A program made the translations under genes and the position numbers. The notes beneath the pieces are model-generated. The model was not told the DNA's origin. It saw only the letters and a list, made by a program, of their open reading frames with translations, and ran no database searches. 64,000 nucleotides of DNA from Mallotus nudiflorus (lineage: Eukaryota > Streptophyta > Magnoliopsida > Malpighiales > Euphorbiaceae), in NCBI GenBank assembly GCA_947683625.1, contig CANTUR010000629.1, positions 1,426,001 to 1,490,000 of the forward strand. The letters are read 5' to 3'. Shown here piece by piece: positions 1 to 10,462 of the stretch (within the stretch, counting starts at the first letter, position 1; each line of letters starts with the position of its first letter).

Positions 1-439
1 ACATCTTTGTAAGGTCAATATTAGATATCCATCCATATATTCCAAACTCATAAAAATCATGAATCTTGTCACCTCCATCTTTACATTCAATGATGAGCAA
101 TCGAGCCCTTTCAGACATTGCTAGATCGAACAGCTCATCGTTGCTATAGAGTGAAGTATTGACGATGACGATAACTTGAAGTTTGAGCTGGAGTTGGGTT
201 TTGGTGATATCAGTGATGATTTTGAAAGATAACTCATCCAAAGAAATGGTACCATAATCGATAAATGAAGATGAAGAAATAGTTGAAAGAAAGTTTTGAA
301 GGTGTACAATGATATCCTCTTCATCAATTAGAGGATAGTGTAGAAACTCTGCTAATTTAGTAGCTATTTCATGCTTTCTTTTATGGGAAGGACCCTTCAT
401 TGCTATGAGTATTGGCTCTTGTTGCTTTGCTGACTCCAT
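1..439 (-). CDS. P-loop NTPase/kinase-like protein with degenerate Walker A, 5' part of gene
   Basis: Translating the minus strand from the ATG at 437-439 gives 146 codons without a stop; the gene runs off the left edge. The start context is good for a plant (A at -3, G at +4). Layout resembles a plant family of small P-loop NTPase/kinase-like proteins: a strand leading into the loop (PILIAMKG, residues 9-16), the loop position (residues 16-24), then PLIDEEDI (36-43), a segment LSFKIITDITKTQLQLKL (70-87), a hydrophobic strand QVIVIVN (88-94) and ARLLIIEC (112-119). Family members normally have GxxxxGK[ST] in the loop; here the spacing is kept but it reads GPSHKRKHE: Gly16 and Lys22 remain, the second Gly is Arg21 and the Ser/Thr is His23. 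ATP binding is therefore doubtful. The frame is clean, unlike the transposons around it, so it may be an expressed divergent paralog. Family assignment is from memory of motif order, not a search. Confidence 0.62.
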   Translation of the reverse strand, partial: MESAKQQEPILIAMKGPSHKRKHEIATKLAEFLHYPLIDEEDIIVHLQNFLSTISSSSFIDYGTISLDELSFKIITDITKTQLQLKLQVIVIVNTSLYSNDELFDLAMSERARLLIIECKDGGDKIHDFYEFGIYGWISNIDLTKM

Positions 440-700
440 TTGATCTCTTTTAGATGAAAACTATGAGATTTGAAGTGTTAGAATTAGAATGTACAGATCT
501 TGTCAGGTGAAGCAAAATTTTCTTTGTTTTTTTCGACTAACTGAAACAAAACTCTCTAATCACAAAGAGAAGAAAAAATATTTTCAAGATTGCTGCAAAT
601 TTTTTCTTTTTTCTTTTTGTAGCATTTAAGCAAGGAATAGCTTCACTTTCTTTTTTTTTTTTGGAATGGTGACCACTGCCACTACAAATATCTTTGGTAT
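440..700 (-). promoter_or_regulatory. 5' leader and proximal upstream region of the P-loop gene
   Basis: The sequence just upstream of the ATG (minus strand) is AT-rich and pyrimidine-rich. Its first part, 453-600, recurs twice more in the window without a coding region next to it (near 1387 and 12269), which marks it as a conserved leader/promoter module rather than random AT DNA. No convincing TATA box was fixed. Role inferred from position. Confidence 0.35.
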
Positions 701-1127
701 TTGTAGCCCTGACATAGACAATTTTCTATTTTATTTTTTTACTTTCAAGTTGTAAAAATCACTGATTAGTTTTTTTTCAAATATTAATTATTTTTGAAAA
801 TTAAAGTACTATTAAAATCAAATAAATAAAAAATAATTTAATATTAGCATATAATAAAATTTTATGCATTTTTTAAATTAAAAATTGGAAAAAATTAAAA
901 GTTAAAAAGAAATTATCTAGTAAATAATTTCTTTAAAATTAAAATTAAAAAAATAAAGAGATATTTTTTTTATTGGAAAAATAAGGAGATGTGACTTTAT
1001 AAATAAGAGAGAAAAATTTTAAAATAAATATTTATATTATAACAAAATATTAATTCAGCATATTCTTTTCAAATTAACAAACTGAATTAATGAAATCATG
1101 TTGACAAATTTATTTTCTATTAAAATT
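453..1127 (+). repeat. Upstream-region repeat, unit 1 (attached to the P-loop gene)
   Basis: Begins GATGAAAACTATG...TTTGAAGTGTTAGAATTAG and includes a TTGTCAGGTGAA block, poly-pyrimidine tracts, and a distal GAAATCATGTTGACAAATT block near 1093. The same blocks, in the same order and orientation, occur at 1387-1951 plus 5818-5961 and at 12269-13033. Divergence is substantial, so the duplications are old. No coding content is seen in the unit. Confidence 0.7.
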
Positions 1128-1149
1128 GTATTTTCATTTTTTTATTACC

Positions 1150-1386
1150 ATTAACTAATATTTGTTTACACATTTAATAGTAATTACTTGTACTATAAAA
1201 TTATTTTTATTACCCTAAATAATTATTTTTCTAATAAGTAATATGATAAAAAAGGATTTTAAGAAATGAAAAGACAAAAATCTAAATTTTCTAATTTCCA
1301 TCACTTTATCATTTATCCTGGAGACTTTTATCAAAAATTACGTCCTCTTATATAAGACTTTTACTAAATTTTAAATTAAAATACTA
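1150..1386 (+). repeat. Degenerate copy of a neighbouring gene's promoter-like segment
   Basis: The stretch near 1260-1330 (CTAATTTCCATCACTTTATC and following bases) resembles 18930-18975 (TTAATTTCCGTCATCTTATC) and 11850-11865. It therefore seems to be the decayed 5' flank of the repeated locus described at 18830-19110. No reading frame is preserved. Confidence 0.35.
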
Positions 1387-1951
1387 TTTGAAGTGTTAGA
1401 ATTAGAATGTAAGATCGTTTGTCAGGTGAAACAAAACATTCTAACGACAGAGAAGAACAATTTTTTTTTTTCAAGATTGATTAAGGATATATTCTTACTC
1501 TTTTTCTTTTTTCTTTCCTTTTTCTTTTCTTTTTTTTAGCATCAAGTAAGGTATAGCTTCACTTTTTTTTTTTTTTTGAATAATGCTGCATTCTTAGCTT
1601 GCCCCCACTACGACAACAATCAGGCCAGTCTAATTTGTGGCCATAGGCAATTTTTTATTTTATTTTTTTTAGTTTTATATTGCAAAAATCACCGATTAGT
1701 TTTTTCAATTATTAATTATTTTTAAATTAAAATCAAATAAATTATAAAAATTCAATATTAGAATATAATAAAATTTTATGAATTTTTTTAAACTCAACAA
1801 AAAAGGGAAAAGCTAAAAGTTGAAAAGATATTATGTAGAAAATAATTTCTTTGAAATAATTGAAAAATAAGGAGATGTAACTTTAATAATATAAGAGAAA
1901 AATTAAAAATAAATATTTATGTTATAACAAAATATTAATTAAAAATATTTT
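1387..1951 (+). repeat. Upstream-region repeat, unit 2, left part
   Basis: Starts TTTGAAGTGTTAGAATTAGA and repeats the TTGTCAGGTGAAACAAAACA and AAGTAAGGTATAGCTTCAC blocks of units 1 and 3. It breaks off at 1951 where a solo LTR begins, and resumes at 5818. Confidence 0.7.
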
Positions 1952-2117
1952 TGTAATGATGCTTGTTTTTGAATTATAAAAATATATTTTGAGATATACA
2001 GTATTAATAATTTTAAACTTTAAATTATGTATTATTATCATTAATTATTAATGTTAATTACGTATTTTATTTTAAAAGAATTATTTACGTAAAAATAGTT
2101 TAATTACGTGAGATTTA

Positions 2118-2118
<1 letters not shown>

Positions 2119-2196
<78 letters not shown>
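2119..2196. repeat. (ATT)n microsatellite inside solo LTR
   Basis: About 26 uninterrupted ATT units. A homologous tract sits near the start of LTRs at 45297-45340 and 53438-53519. Confidence 0.97.
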
Positions 2197-2467
2197 TGTA
2201 GTTAACCATCGTAATTTTACGTATATAAATTTTCTTACTTAAAATCATTATTTTTGGAGTTTATTATTCAACTATTAAAGTTACTATTATTGTGGTTATT
2301 TTCAATAGTATTACTATTATTTTATTATTTTTAAGTGTATTATTTTTGTTGTTTGTTATTATTTTGAGTATTATTAATATTTTTAAATTATTCCACTACT
2401 ATTATTAATATTATGATTGTCATTTGTTAATATTACATTATTTTATTTTATTTGTGCATGTGTGTGG

Positions 2468-2469
<2 letters not shown>

Positions 2470-2523
<54 letters not shown>
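2470..2523. repeat. (TA)n microsatellite inside solo LTR
   Basis: An almost perfect TA run, at an LTR position comparable with the (TA)n at 45102-45144 in the left LTR of element B. Confidence 0.95.
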
Positions 2524-2526
<3 letters not shown>

Positions 2527-5500
2527 TACACACTATAGTTTATGTGGGTTATTATTATAATTATTGTGTGTTATTATTGTCATGGTTATTATTTTTATTA
2601 TCATTTATATTATTTTTATTGTTTTTGACCACCTTCTTCTTGCCATTGATGTCGTCATCTCCTCCTCAGTCCATCTTCTTTCTCGCGATGCCGGAAGATA
2701 GCAAGCAGTAGCACCGACAATAGCTACGTTGATGGTCACTGAAGATGCTTTTGATGATGAGGGCTTGAGTTGCTTGGCTCGGTCGACTCCCTGAGCTCTG
2801 GTCAAGTCAATTCTGAGCTTGGTTCAAGCTCAAACCTCCTTATTTGTAAGTTGTACCAAGATTTTTATTTATGAATATTAGAGTTTTTATTTTTTTTTTA
2901 TTTTAGTTAGAAATGGTTTGATTTGTTGATTTTTGCTTTTGAAATATTGTTCTTGATAACTCAATATTGTTAGAAATAATTTTTATTAATTTTTTTGAAT
3001 TAGTTTAATTGATGGGTAATTTTGATTATTTTATTATTATTCATTGAATTTTAGTTAATTAATTAGTTTAATTATGGATTTGGTTAATTTAGTATTATTA
3101 TATGTTGATATTAATTTTAATGTTGAGAAAATAATTTTTGAGAATATTATATAATTTTTTAATAATATTTTGTATTATGGAAATATTGGAATTCTACGTT
3201 AGATTTGTATTTTTGTTAAAATATTGGTTAATTATATGTTTTAGATAATATTAGAGTAATATATGTTGGTGAAATAATTTTAATGATTTTATATAATTTT
3301 TGAGGAAATTATTTGTACTATGTAATTTTTTATTATATAGGTTAATTATGAGTTTTTGTTGAAATTGTGGTTAAATTATATGTTTTAAATAATTTTGATT
3401 TAATGATTGATATTAAAATGATTTTACAAATTATTTAATAATTTCAAAAATTAATACCAATTTTTGAAAATATACATTAATTATGGATTTTTGTTAAAAA
3501 TATAGTCAAATATTATATTTTAAATGATTTTCTGATTATATAGAGTATTAAAATGATTTTTATAAATTATTTGTAATTTCTAACCAACTAATATTAATTT
3601 TTGAAAATTATATTCAAATATAAATTATTTATTATTTTGGCAATAAAAATGGATTTTAAAATAATTTTATTATATAATTAAACTATTTAAGTAGTTAATT
3701 GTGAATTTAACCATTTTAGGTTAATTATTTGAAATTTTGGTTTTTATTAATATTGTATAATATTTGAGATTTTATTTGTTAATTTGTGATAATTTTGGAA
3801 TATTATGTAAATAATAAATTTATTTATTATTTTGAGCTTAAATAGATATTTTATTATTTTTATGATGTTAAATTGTGATTTTAATAATTATTTGCAATTT
3901 ATGTTAGTTTAATTGTAAAATGTGAATTTTATTCTATTTATGAATTTTATTACCAAATATTATTTAAAAATTAGAATTTTATGTTTTAGTTAGAAAATAA
4001 AAGTTTTAATATTTTTATCGATTTTTGATGATTTTTATTATTTTATTATTTAATATTATTGGTTTGTGATTTGTGAATATCGGTTGGAGATGTGTGGAGT
4101 TTGGGGTCCTAACCCAAGGTAGTGAGCTTTGTGATTTTAGAAGTATATTTTCTGTGCAGGATTGACCCTACTTTTATAGGGAGACGTCCGTTTTACAAAG
4201 GAGACTCTGCCGAATTTTTGATAGATTTCTCGTAAAATGTGATAATATGTCCGAGTCTAGTTTTAAAATTTTATTTGAGTCTTTCTATAGTAATCCTAGA
4301 AACGTAAAGTTAGAAATTTATTCCAATTTATTATTATTTATTTTTCTAGTTGTGCCAAAACCGAGGTTTATTGGACCAGGTTAGCCGAGTCTATCTCGTA
4401 TAGCGCGAATTAGTGAGCTATTATACTATATATATATGAATTGCATTTAGGATGTATAACTTAGGATTTTTCATTTTTATTATATATTTTTAAAAGTGAT
4501 TTGATTTATAATATGATTTGGTATATTTTTTTGTTTATTTTTAGTATAATTCGATATATATGTTTGCATGTTTTCAATATACATTTAGTATATTTTTGGT
4601 ATATTTAGGGTTTATTTTGATATATGCATGTTATATAATTAGATATATTTTTAGTATATTTTTTATCCATTTCGAAATAAATGTATATTATATTTTCGAT
4701 ATATATACTTAGAATGTTTTAGTATATTATTGGTTTTTAATTGATATATTTTTATGGTTGATTTTGAATTTATTTAGCATATATATACTTGAAATATACT
4801 TAGTTTATTTTAGATATATTTCTAGTGTATATATATGGTTTATTTTATTATTATGAATGTTATTCTGCATTATTTGCTTTTCCATATGAATGTTTTATTT
4901 AAACGAAGGATATCGATAGAATGTGCTACCTAGTGGGCAGCATTAGGACCATGTACATATTGATGTGATAGATTTAAGGTTGAGTAAGAATCACTTGTGG
5001 TGAAATATGATTTAATTGATTAATTGATTGATTTGAAATTGATGTGACTGAGTAGTGTGATTGCTGGAGATCGATTGACTTAGTATCTTAAGGTCAATCA
5101 CACTGACAGTCAAATTGCTAGAGCTCGGTTAACTTAGTGTCTCAGGGCTAGTCTACTGTCCAAATGGAATAAGTGAATTAATTTGGAATTAAGTGAGCCT
5201 ATATGGCTAGAGTAACATTTTCTATTTGAGGTTGCGATTAAATAAGGTTCTATTTGATCCTTAATGTATTAAAATAAACATTTTCTGCATTTATTATATA
5301 TATAAAAGTAGAGTTTGACATTTGTGTGAAATGCGTGTATATGTATATATATACGAATGCCTGTTTGTATATGGTTTAGATTGAATGTATATATATTATA
5401 ATAATTCACTCAGTGAGGTCTGACCCCTCTCAATTATTTTTTTTCAGGAGATCTTATATTGTCAAAGCTTAGTAATATTGCTCTTCACCAATGTTCTTCC

Positions 5501-5817
5501 CCCTGGTTAGAATGTGTAAAATATATATTTAAACTCTGATTTGTATCCTAGAAACTATAGTAGTAGTGTTATTATATCAGAAGAGTATTGTTTTATTCTT
5601 GATTCTTTTCACCCAGTATATTGTATGAACATATTTTATTTGTAAATGGATATTGAGTATCTATTTTTGTATATGACTTTGAAATTTTTTAATTTTGTTA
5701 TATTTTTATTTACATAATTGCATGTGTTTTTATTTTCTAAGGCTTGCTATGGGTTCCGAATTTGAAAGAATTCTCGTTCCATAGCGTTGATCATGACTCC
5801 TAGTTTAGGCCGTGATA

Positions 5818-5961
5818 TGAATTCATAAATAGAGTTAATGAAATCATGGTGAAAAAGTCATTTTCTATTAATTTGGGAGTCTTTTTGAGATAGGTAATGT
5901 GATTGGTGAAGGTATATTGTCTATATTAATCTTCATGTGCAGCAAGTAAAAAACTACTAAT
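5818..5961 (+). repeat. Upstream-region repeat, unit 2, right part
   Basis: GAAATCATGGTGAAAAAGTC and the following TTTTTGAGATAGGTAATGTG block continue unit 2 beyond the solo LTR. They match 12914-13033 closely, which proves that the LTR landed inside a pre-existing repeat. Confidence 0.72.
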
Positions 5962-6154
5962 CATTAGGATGTAATCAAGTTAAATTGAGCTGAACTTTTA
6001 AAAAATTATATTCTGTTTGTTTAAAAATTAATGAACTCGAATCGAGTTTGAACTCATCAAATTTTAAAAACTTTGTATCGAACTCGGCTCAAGTTCATGT
6101 TTGACGAACTCAAGTTGAGCTTGCGAGCTAGGTAAGCTCAAGACACTATGTTAA
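5962..6154. other. Unassigned AT-rich spacer with Leu/Ser-type GAGCTC/AACTCG words
   Basis: Contains repeated AACTCGAATCGAG / AACTCGGCTCAAG words that also occur near 42780-42850 and 43640-43700, so it is probably a fragment of a dispersed repeat. No gene is seen. Confidence 0.3.
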
Positions 6155-6871
6155 GGATACAGACATGGCCAAGCTTAAGAATGGTAATGGTGGCAGCATT
6201 TCTAGAGATAAAGCTAAGGATGGGCTTGATGGAGAGGACAACAAGAAAACCAAAGATAAAGCTAAGGATCCATTAAGCATGCCACAAGGCCCAATTACAA
6301 GGTCAAGGTCCAAGAAGATACAAGAAGCCTTAATTGGCTATATGCAAGATTAGGCTACTCAAGGAAGTTCAATTGGTTATGCTAGGTTTAGCCTAAGTGA
6401 AGACATAATTGAATAGGCTTTGTTTAATGTTTGGCAAGTCCAAATACATGAAGACTAATGTGGGCTCAAATCCTTTATTTAAGTTCAGAACTATATTATT
6501 TGCTATTATGCTTAATAGTTTTATTAGGGTTTCTAATGTTAGGATGTTATAAAAACCCTCCTTATGGTGTGTTTTAGACAGATTGGAAATTGAATGAAAA
6601 TTAGTCCTTTTGCATATTTGCTTGAATTCTTGAATTCTTGTTGAATGCATAAACCACTTATCAAGGAATTGATTTATCCTTGTGGCGTGTTAAGGGTTAG
6701 GGTCTAAAGAACTTATTTTTTTTTAGGTTCTAATCTTGATCAAACAAACCTTGCAATCTGATTTAAGCGATTCTTGGGTTTTAAAACTCAATTTGTTCTT
6801 GGGTTTTCAAGATAGTAATTCATGGGTTCATAATCATTAGGGTTCGTGGTTCTAATTCTTGGAGGTTCTTA
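6155..6871 (+). repeat. Left LTR of CRM-like element
   Basis: About 717 bp, nearly collinear with 9742-10455. It begins around GATACAGACATGG and ends GGAGGTTCTTA (CA lost). A TATA box (TTATAAAAAC, 6547-6556) precedes a likely transcription start. Its first 200 bases encode the tail of the polyprotein: a frame from 6165 ending in an early stop at 6351, with the PITRSRSKKIQEAL motif. Confidence 0.8.
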
Positions 6872-7528
6872 ACATTAGTGGAAAAGCAACTAAAACCTAA
6901 AGCAACTAGGTTTGAATACAAGGGTACTTCGAGTGGTAGGCCACATTGGTCTAATTCATGGAATAGAGGCAAGAAAGGTGATGAGAAGTCTATTTTCAAT
7001 GAGAACAAAGGGAAAAGCATTTTGGGCAGCAAAGGCACATATAAACCCAAAATCAACAAAGAAAAGAATAGAGATATTAAGTGTTTCAAATGCTTAGGGC
7101 ATGGCCATATTACTTCACAATGTCCAAATAAGCGAACAATGGTGGCTAGAGAGCATGGGGAGATTGAAACAACAAGTGAGGAGAATGACAATGATGATAA
7201 GATACCACAATTAGAAGATGATAGTGATAGACAACATTTTCCACATAAGATGCCATGTACAAGGTAAGACTTGTCTTGTTATTATTGATGGTGGTAGTTA
7301 TACAAATGTTGCTAGCACTTTAATGGTTGAAAAATTGGGTTTAAATCTGATTCCACATCCTAGGCCTTATAGATTATTATGGTTAAATAACTATGGTGAT
7401 ATCAAAGTCAATAGGCAGATTGTTGTACCTTTCACAATTGTTAGGTATTCAGATAAGGTGCTATGTGATGTCGTGTCAATGCATGCTGACCAAATCTTAT
7501 TAGGTAGGCCATGGCAATTTGATATAAA

Positions 7529-9062
7529 TGTTAGTGATATGCACTAGGTCAATCATTTGTGACTATGTATTAACTTTCTTATTTTATTAATAAAGAGGTA
7601 TTATATTATTATTTGATTTTATGATAATTACATGAATGGTTAATTCTTACTAAGGCCATCAAGTATGTGACTTGATAGTAAAACCCTTAGATTAAAATAA
7701 GAGTTCTATTCTAATTATCCCTAGCCCTTTATTCATTATATGAATATTAAAGTATTAAGGCTAGTATGATGTTGACTGATGGTTATGTTTTACTAATCAT
7801 AAATATGAGATATTAAGTCAACTCATAGGTACATGATGAGAGATCATGTACTGGATTGACCCACTATGAGAATACTACATAGATTATTGTCATAAGTATT
7901 TCTTATCACAGTAATTTTATTTCGGTCCTTTAACCTTGAAATCATCATGGATTTCTACATAGCTATTTTATTTTTTGACACATTCTAACATTGTCTTTAA
8001 CTGGATGATTAAAAGAATGTTGTTGGATATAAAATTAGATATGTAAGGAATGTAAGTGATTTAGAAGGAATTTATCCCTCATTAATATGAGAAAGATATC
8101 TAAAGGCCCCTTGATGAGATAAACTGAATGAAAATGCATGGCCATGCTGAAATGAATTGATAAAGAGTTATCATTTTCAGTCTACTTGGAATCAAGTCAT
8201 AATATTGAACTATATAAGGATGACATTCTATGCCTTATGTTCAATTAAGATATCATGTGATAAAGGGACAATAAAATTCACTATAATTAGGTTATGTCGG
8301 ATTATTGACTTCACATGACTTGGGTAGTCATAATGTCTTGCTAGAGGCCACTTATGAATTGTAGGCCTAAATAGAGATTTAGGCCCACTGTCAATGTTAT
8401 GTGAACCTACAGGGTCGCACACTTAGAACAAGTCCAAAACGGATATGGGTTTAATAAGCCCAAAATAAACTCTGTGGAAATAAATAATTAAAGTGTTTTA
8501 TTTATTTATTTATTTAAGATATATGTTATTTTAAATAAATAAATAAGATATTATTTTTGATTTGTTTTAAACAAAATCAGAATATAATAAATGGAAAATT
8601 ACCAAAAGGTCATTGGTAAGTGAAACCCTAATTTGGAGTCTATAAATATGTTATATTCTCTAGGGTTTCACACACTTGTTTTTGCCTCCAAATTCGTTTT
8701 CTTTCCTCTTAGAAAATAAAGACAGAGTTTTTCCTTTTGTTCTTGATTTGTGAGACAGTCAAGAGGTTGCTAGCACACACACTTAAATTCGTTTTGTGAA
8801 AGGTTGTTCGTGTGGATACCTATAGAGGACGCATCCTTTTGGAGACGTCTTGATCCGAACAACCAAGCCAAAAAGCTCGAGGTAAGGTGTCACTGGTGTG
8901 AACCTCCTCTCATCCTTCCAGAGAATCTTGCCTCTTCTGCGTTTTGGTAAGATTTTTTAAAAAACCCTAGATTTAATCAATTAGTCAGATTACATGGATC
9001 CAGGCTTGGGAACGTGACAAAATTTTAATTTTTCCGCTGCGTTTGCATCATGATACCCAACA
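7529..9062 (+). mobile_element. Solo LTR (1,534 bp) with ATAAA target-site duplication
   Basis: Begins TGTTAGTG and ends ACCCAACA, with TGTT/AACA inverted tips. It is flanked by ATAAA at 7524-7528 and ATAAA at 9063-9067. Removing it with one TSD copy joins the protease to its linker in frame, which confirms both edges. A TATA box (TATAAAT, 8641-8647) lies upstream of a leader with ACACACACTT and GAGACGTCTTG words. No second copy of this LTR and no internal region were recognised, so its family is unknown. Confidence 0.88.
8502..8546. repeat. A/T hairpin inside solo LTR
   Basis: Perfect 16-bp arms, TTATTTATTTATTTAA at 8502-8517 and its complement at 8531-8546, with a 13-nt loop, just upstream of the LTR's TATA box. 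Confidence 0.8.
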
Positions 9063-9741
9063 ATAAAGGCTATCCATAATGGCTTTCTAAATAGGTACTC
9101 ATTTATGAAGGATGGGAGAAAAGTTACATTAAAACCTCTTTCTCCTAAGGAAGTTTATGATAACCAATGTAAGCTGGATAAAGAGAGGAGTGAGGTTGAA
9201 AATAACAAAAAAGAGAGTGAAAACCCAAAGGGTAAGATTCGGCCTAAAGAGAAAACAAAGGCAAAGGGTAGTTTTTTGGCTAGGGAAAGTGAAGTTAGGC
9301 ATGCATTGCATTCAAGTAAGATGTTATTTGTTGTTACTTATAAAGATGCATACTTGAACACTATTGAACTTGATCTTTCCTTGTCGAGTGTGTTTGCTAA
9401 TCTTTTGCATGAGTTTGCTGATGTCTTTCCTGGGGAAATGCCAAGTGGATTACCTCCTTAAAGAGGGATAGAACATCAAATAGATTTCATACTTGAAGCT
9501 GCCATACCAAATAGACCACCCTATAGAAGTAATCTCGAGGAGACAAAAGAGCTTCAAAGGCAAGTGGAAGAACTAATGTCAAAAAGGTATGTGTGTGAGA
9601 GCTTAAGTCCTTGTGCAGTTCCAGTGATTTTGGTTCTAAAGAAGGATGGCACATAGAGAATGTGTGTGGACTGTCGTGCAATCAACAAAATAATGGTGAT
9701 GAGCTTGATTCGAGGACGAATCATCCTAAAGACAGAGGGAA

Positions 9742-10455
9742 TAATATGGACATGGCCAAACTTAAGAATGGTAATGGTGGCAGCATTTCTAAAGATAAAG
9801 CTAAGGATGGGCTTGATGGAGAGGACAATAAGAAAACTAAAGATAAAGCTAAGGATCCATTAAGCATGCCACAAGGCCCAATTACAAGGTCAAGGTCCAA
9901 CAAGATACAAGAAGCTTTAATTGGCTATATGCAAGATTGGGCTAGTCAAGGAAGTTCAATTGGTCATGCTAGGTTTGGCCCAAGTGAAGACATAATTGAA
10001 TGGGCTTTGTTTAATGTTTGGCAAGTCCAAATACATAAAGACTAATGTGGGCTCAAATCCTTATTTAAGTTCAGAACTATATTATTTGCTATTATGCTTA
10101 ATAGTTTTATTAGGGTTTCTGATGCTAGGATGTTATAAAAATCCTCCTTATGGTGTGTTTTAGACAGATTAGAAATTGAATGAAAATTAGTCCTTTTGCA
10201 TATTTGCTTGAATTCTTGAATTCTTGTTAAATGCATAAACCACTTATCAAGGAATTGATCTATCCTTATGGCGTGTTAAGGGTTAGAGTTTAAAGAACTT
10301 AGTTTTCTTTAGGTTAATCTTGATCAACCAAACCTTGCAATCTGATTTAAGCGATTCTTAGGTTTTGAAACTCAATTTGTTCTTGTGTTTTCAAGATAGT
10401 AATTCATGGGTTCATAATCATTAAGGTTCATGGTTCTAATCCTTGGAGGTTCTCA
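9742..10455 (+). repeat. Right LTR of CRM-like element, with polyprotein C-terminus
   Basis: Starts after the purine-rich GACAGAGGGAA (9731-9741) and ends GGAGGTTCTCA. A frame open from 9611 to 10045 crosses from the RT stub through the polypurine tract into the LTR, ending with the GPITRSRSNKIQEAL motif and about 40 further residues. TATA box at 10134-10141. Confidence 0.8.
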
Positions 10456-10462
10456 AGGTCAA

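Larger units (their letters stand above)
1952..5817 (+). mobile_element. Solo LTR of a Tekay-like chromovirus, about 3.9 kb
   Basis: The left end TGTAATGATGC and right end CCGTGATA match, on this strand, the ends of the LTRs found in reverse at 50551-53769 and 55107-58225 (whose ends here would read TGTAATA... and ...CGTGACA). Shared landmarks include the (ATT)n and (TA)n microsatellites, the repeated block at about 5060-5155, and the GAAAGAATTCTCGTTCC block near 5766. No gag-pol lies inside and both edges meet repeat unit 2, so this is a solo LTR left by LTR-LTR recombination. A clear 5-bp TSD is not visible: the right junction seems to have lost a few bases. Coding frames across it are not credible. 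Confidence 0.8.
6872..9741 (+). pseudogene. gag-protease-RT remnant of the CRM-like element
   Basis: Three pieces remain. From 6878 a gag tail carries a CCHC zinc knuckle (CFKCLGHGHITSQC, about 7081-7124). Near 7260 the frame shifts into an aspartic protease with active-site IIDGGSYTN (about 7285-7310) and the LLGRPWQFD strand before 7523. After the solo LTR the text resumes at 9063, giving the linker DGRKVTLKPLSPKEVY (from about 9109) and the RT start (HEFADVFPGEMP, then VILVLKKDGT and VDCRAIN near 9680) with in-frame stops at 9459 and 9655. The joined pieces read consistently across the inserted LTR. Most RT, all RNase H and integrase are deleted, so it cannot move by itself. Confidence 0.8.
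6155..10455 (+). mobile_element. CRM-like Ty3/gypsy element, internally deleted and interrupted
   Basis: LTRs at 6155-6871 and 9742-10455 flank a shortened interior holding the gag zinc knuckle, protease, and the start of reverse transcriptase. The primer-binding site and N-terminal gag are missing after the left LTR. The reverse transcriptase stops near 9695 and is joined directly to the last codons of the polyprotein, removing most of RT, RNase H and integrase. The polyprotein reading frame runs through the polypurine tract into the right LTR, an arrangement known for the centromeric CRM lineage; with the protease and zinc-knuckle style this suggests CRM, but lineage is inference. A separate solo LTR sits in the protease region. 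Confidence 0.72.

Noticed and set aside
121..327. Minus-strand frame of 68 codons, MMKRISLYTF...
   Set aside because: It is a different frame of the same strand as the P-loop coding sequence, which reads through without stops and has family motifs.
2605..2805. 66-codon minus-strand frame
   Set aside because: Lies in the GC-rich LTR block; other copies of the same LTR do not keep the frame.
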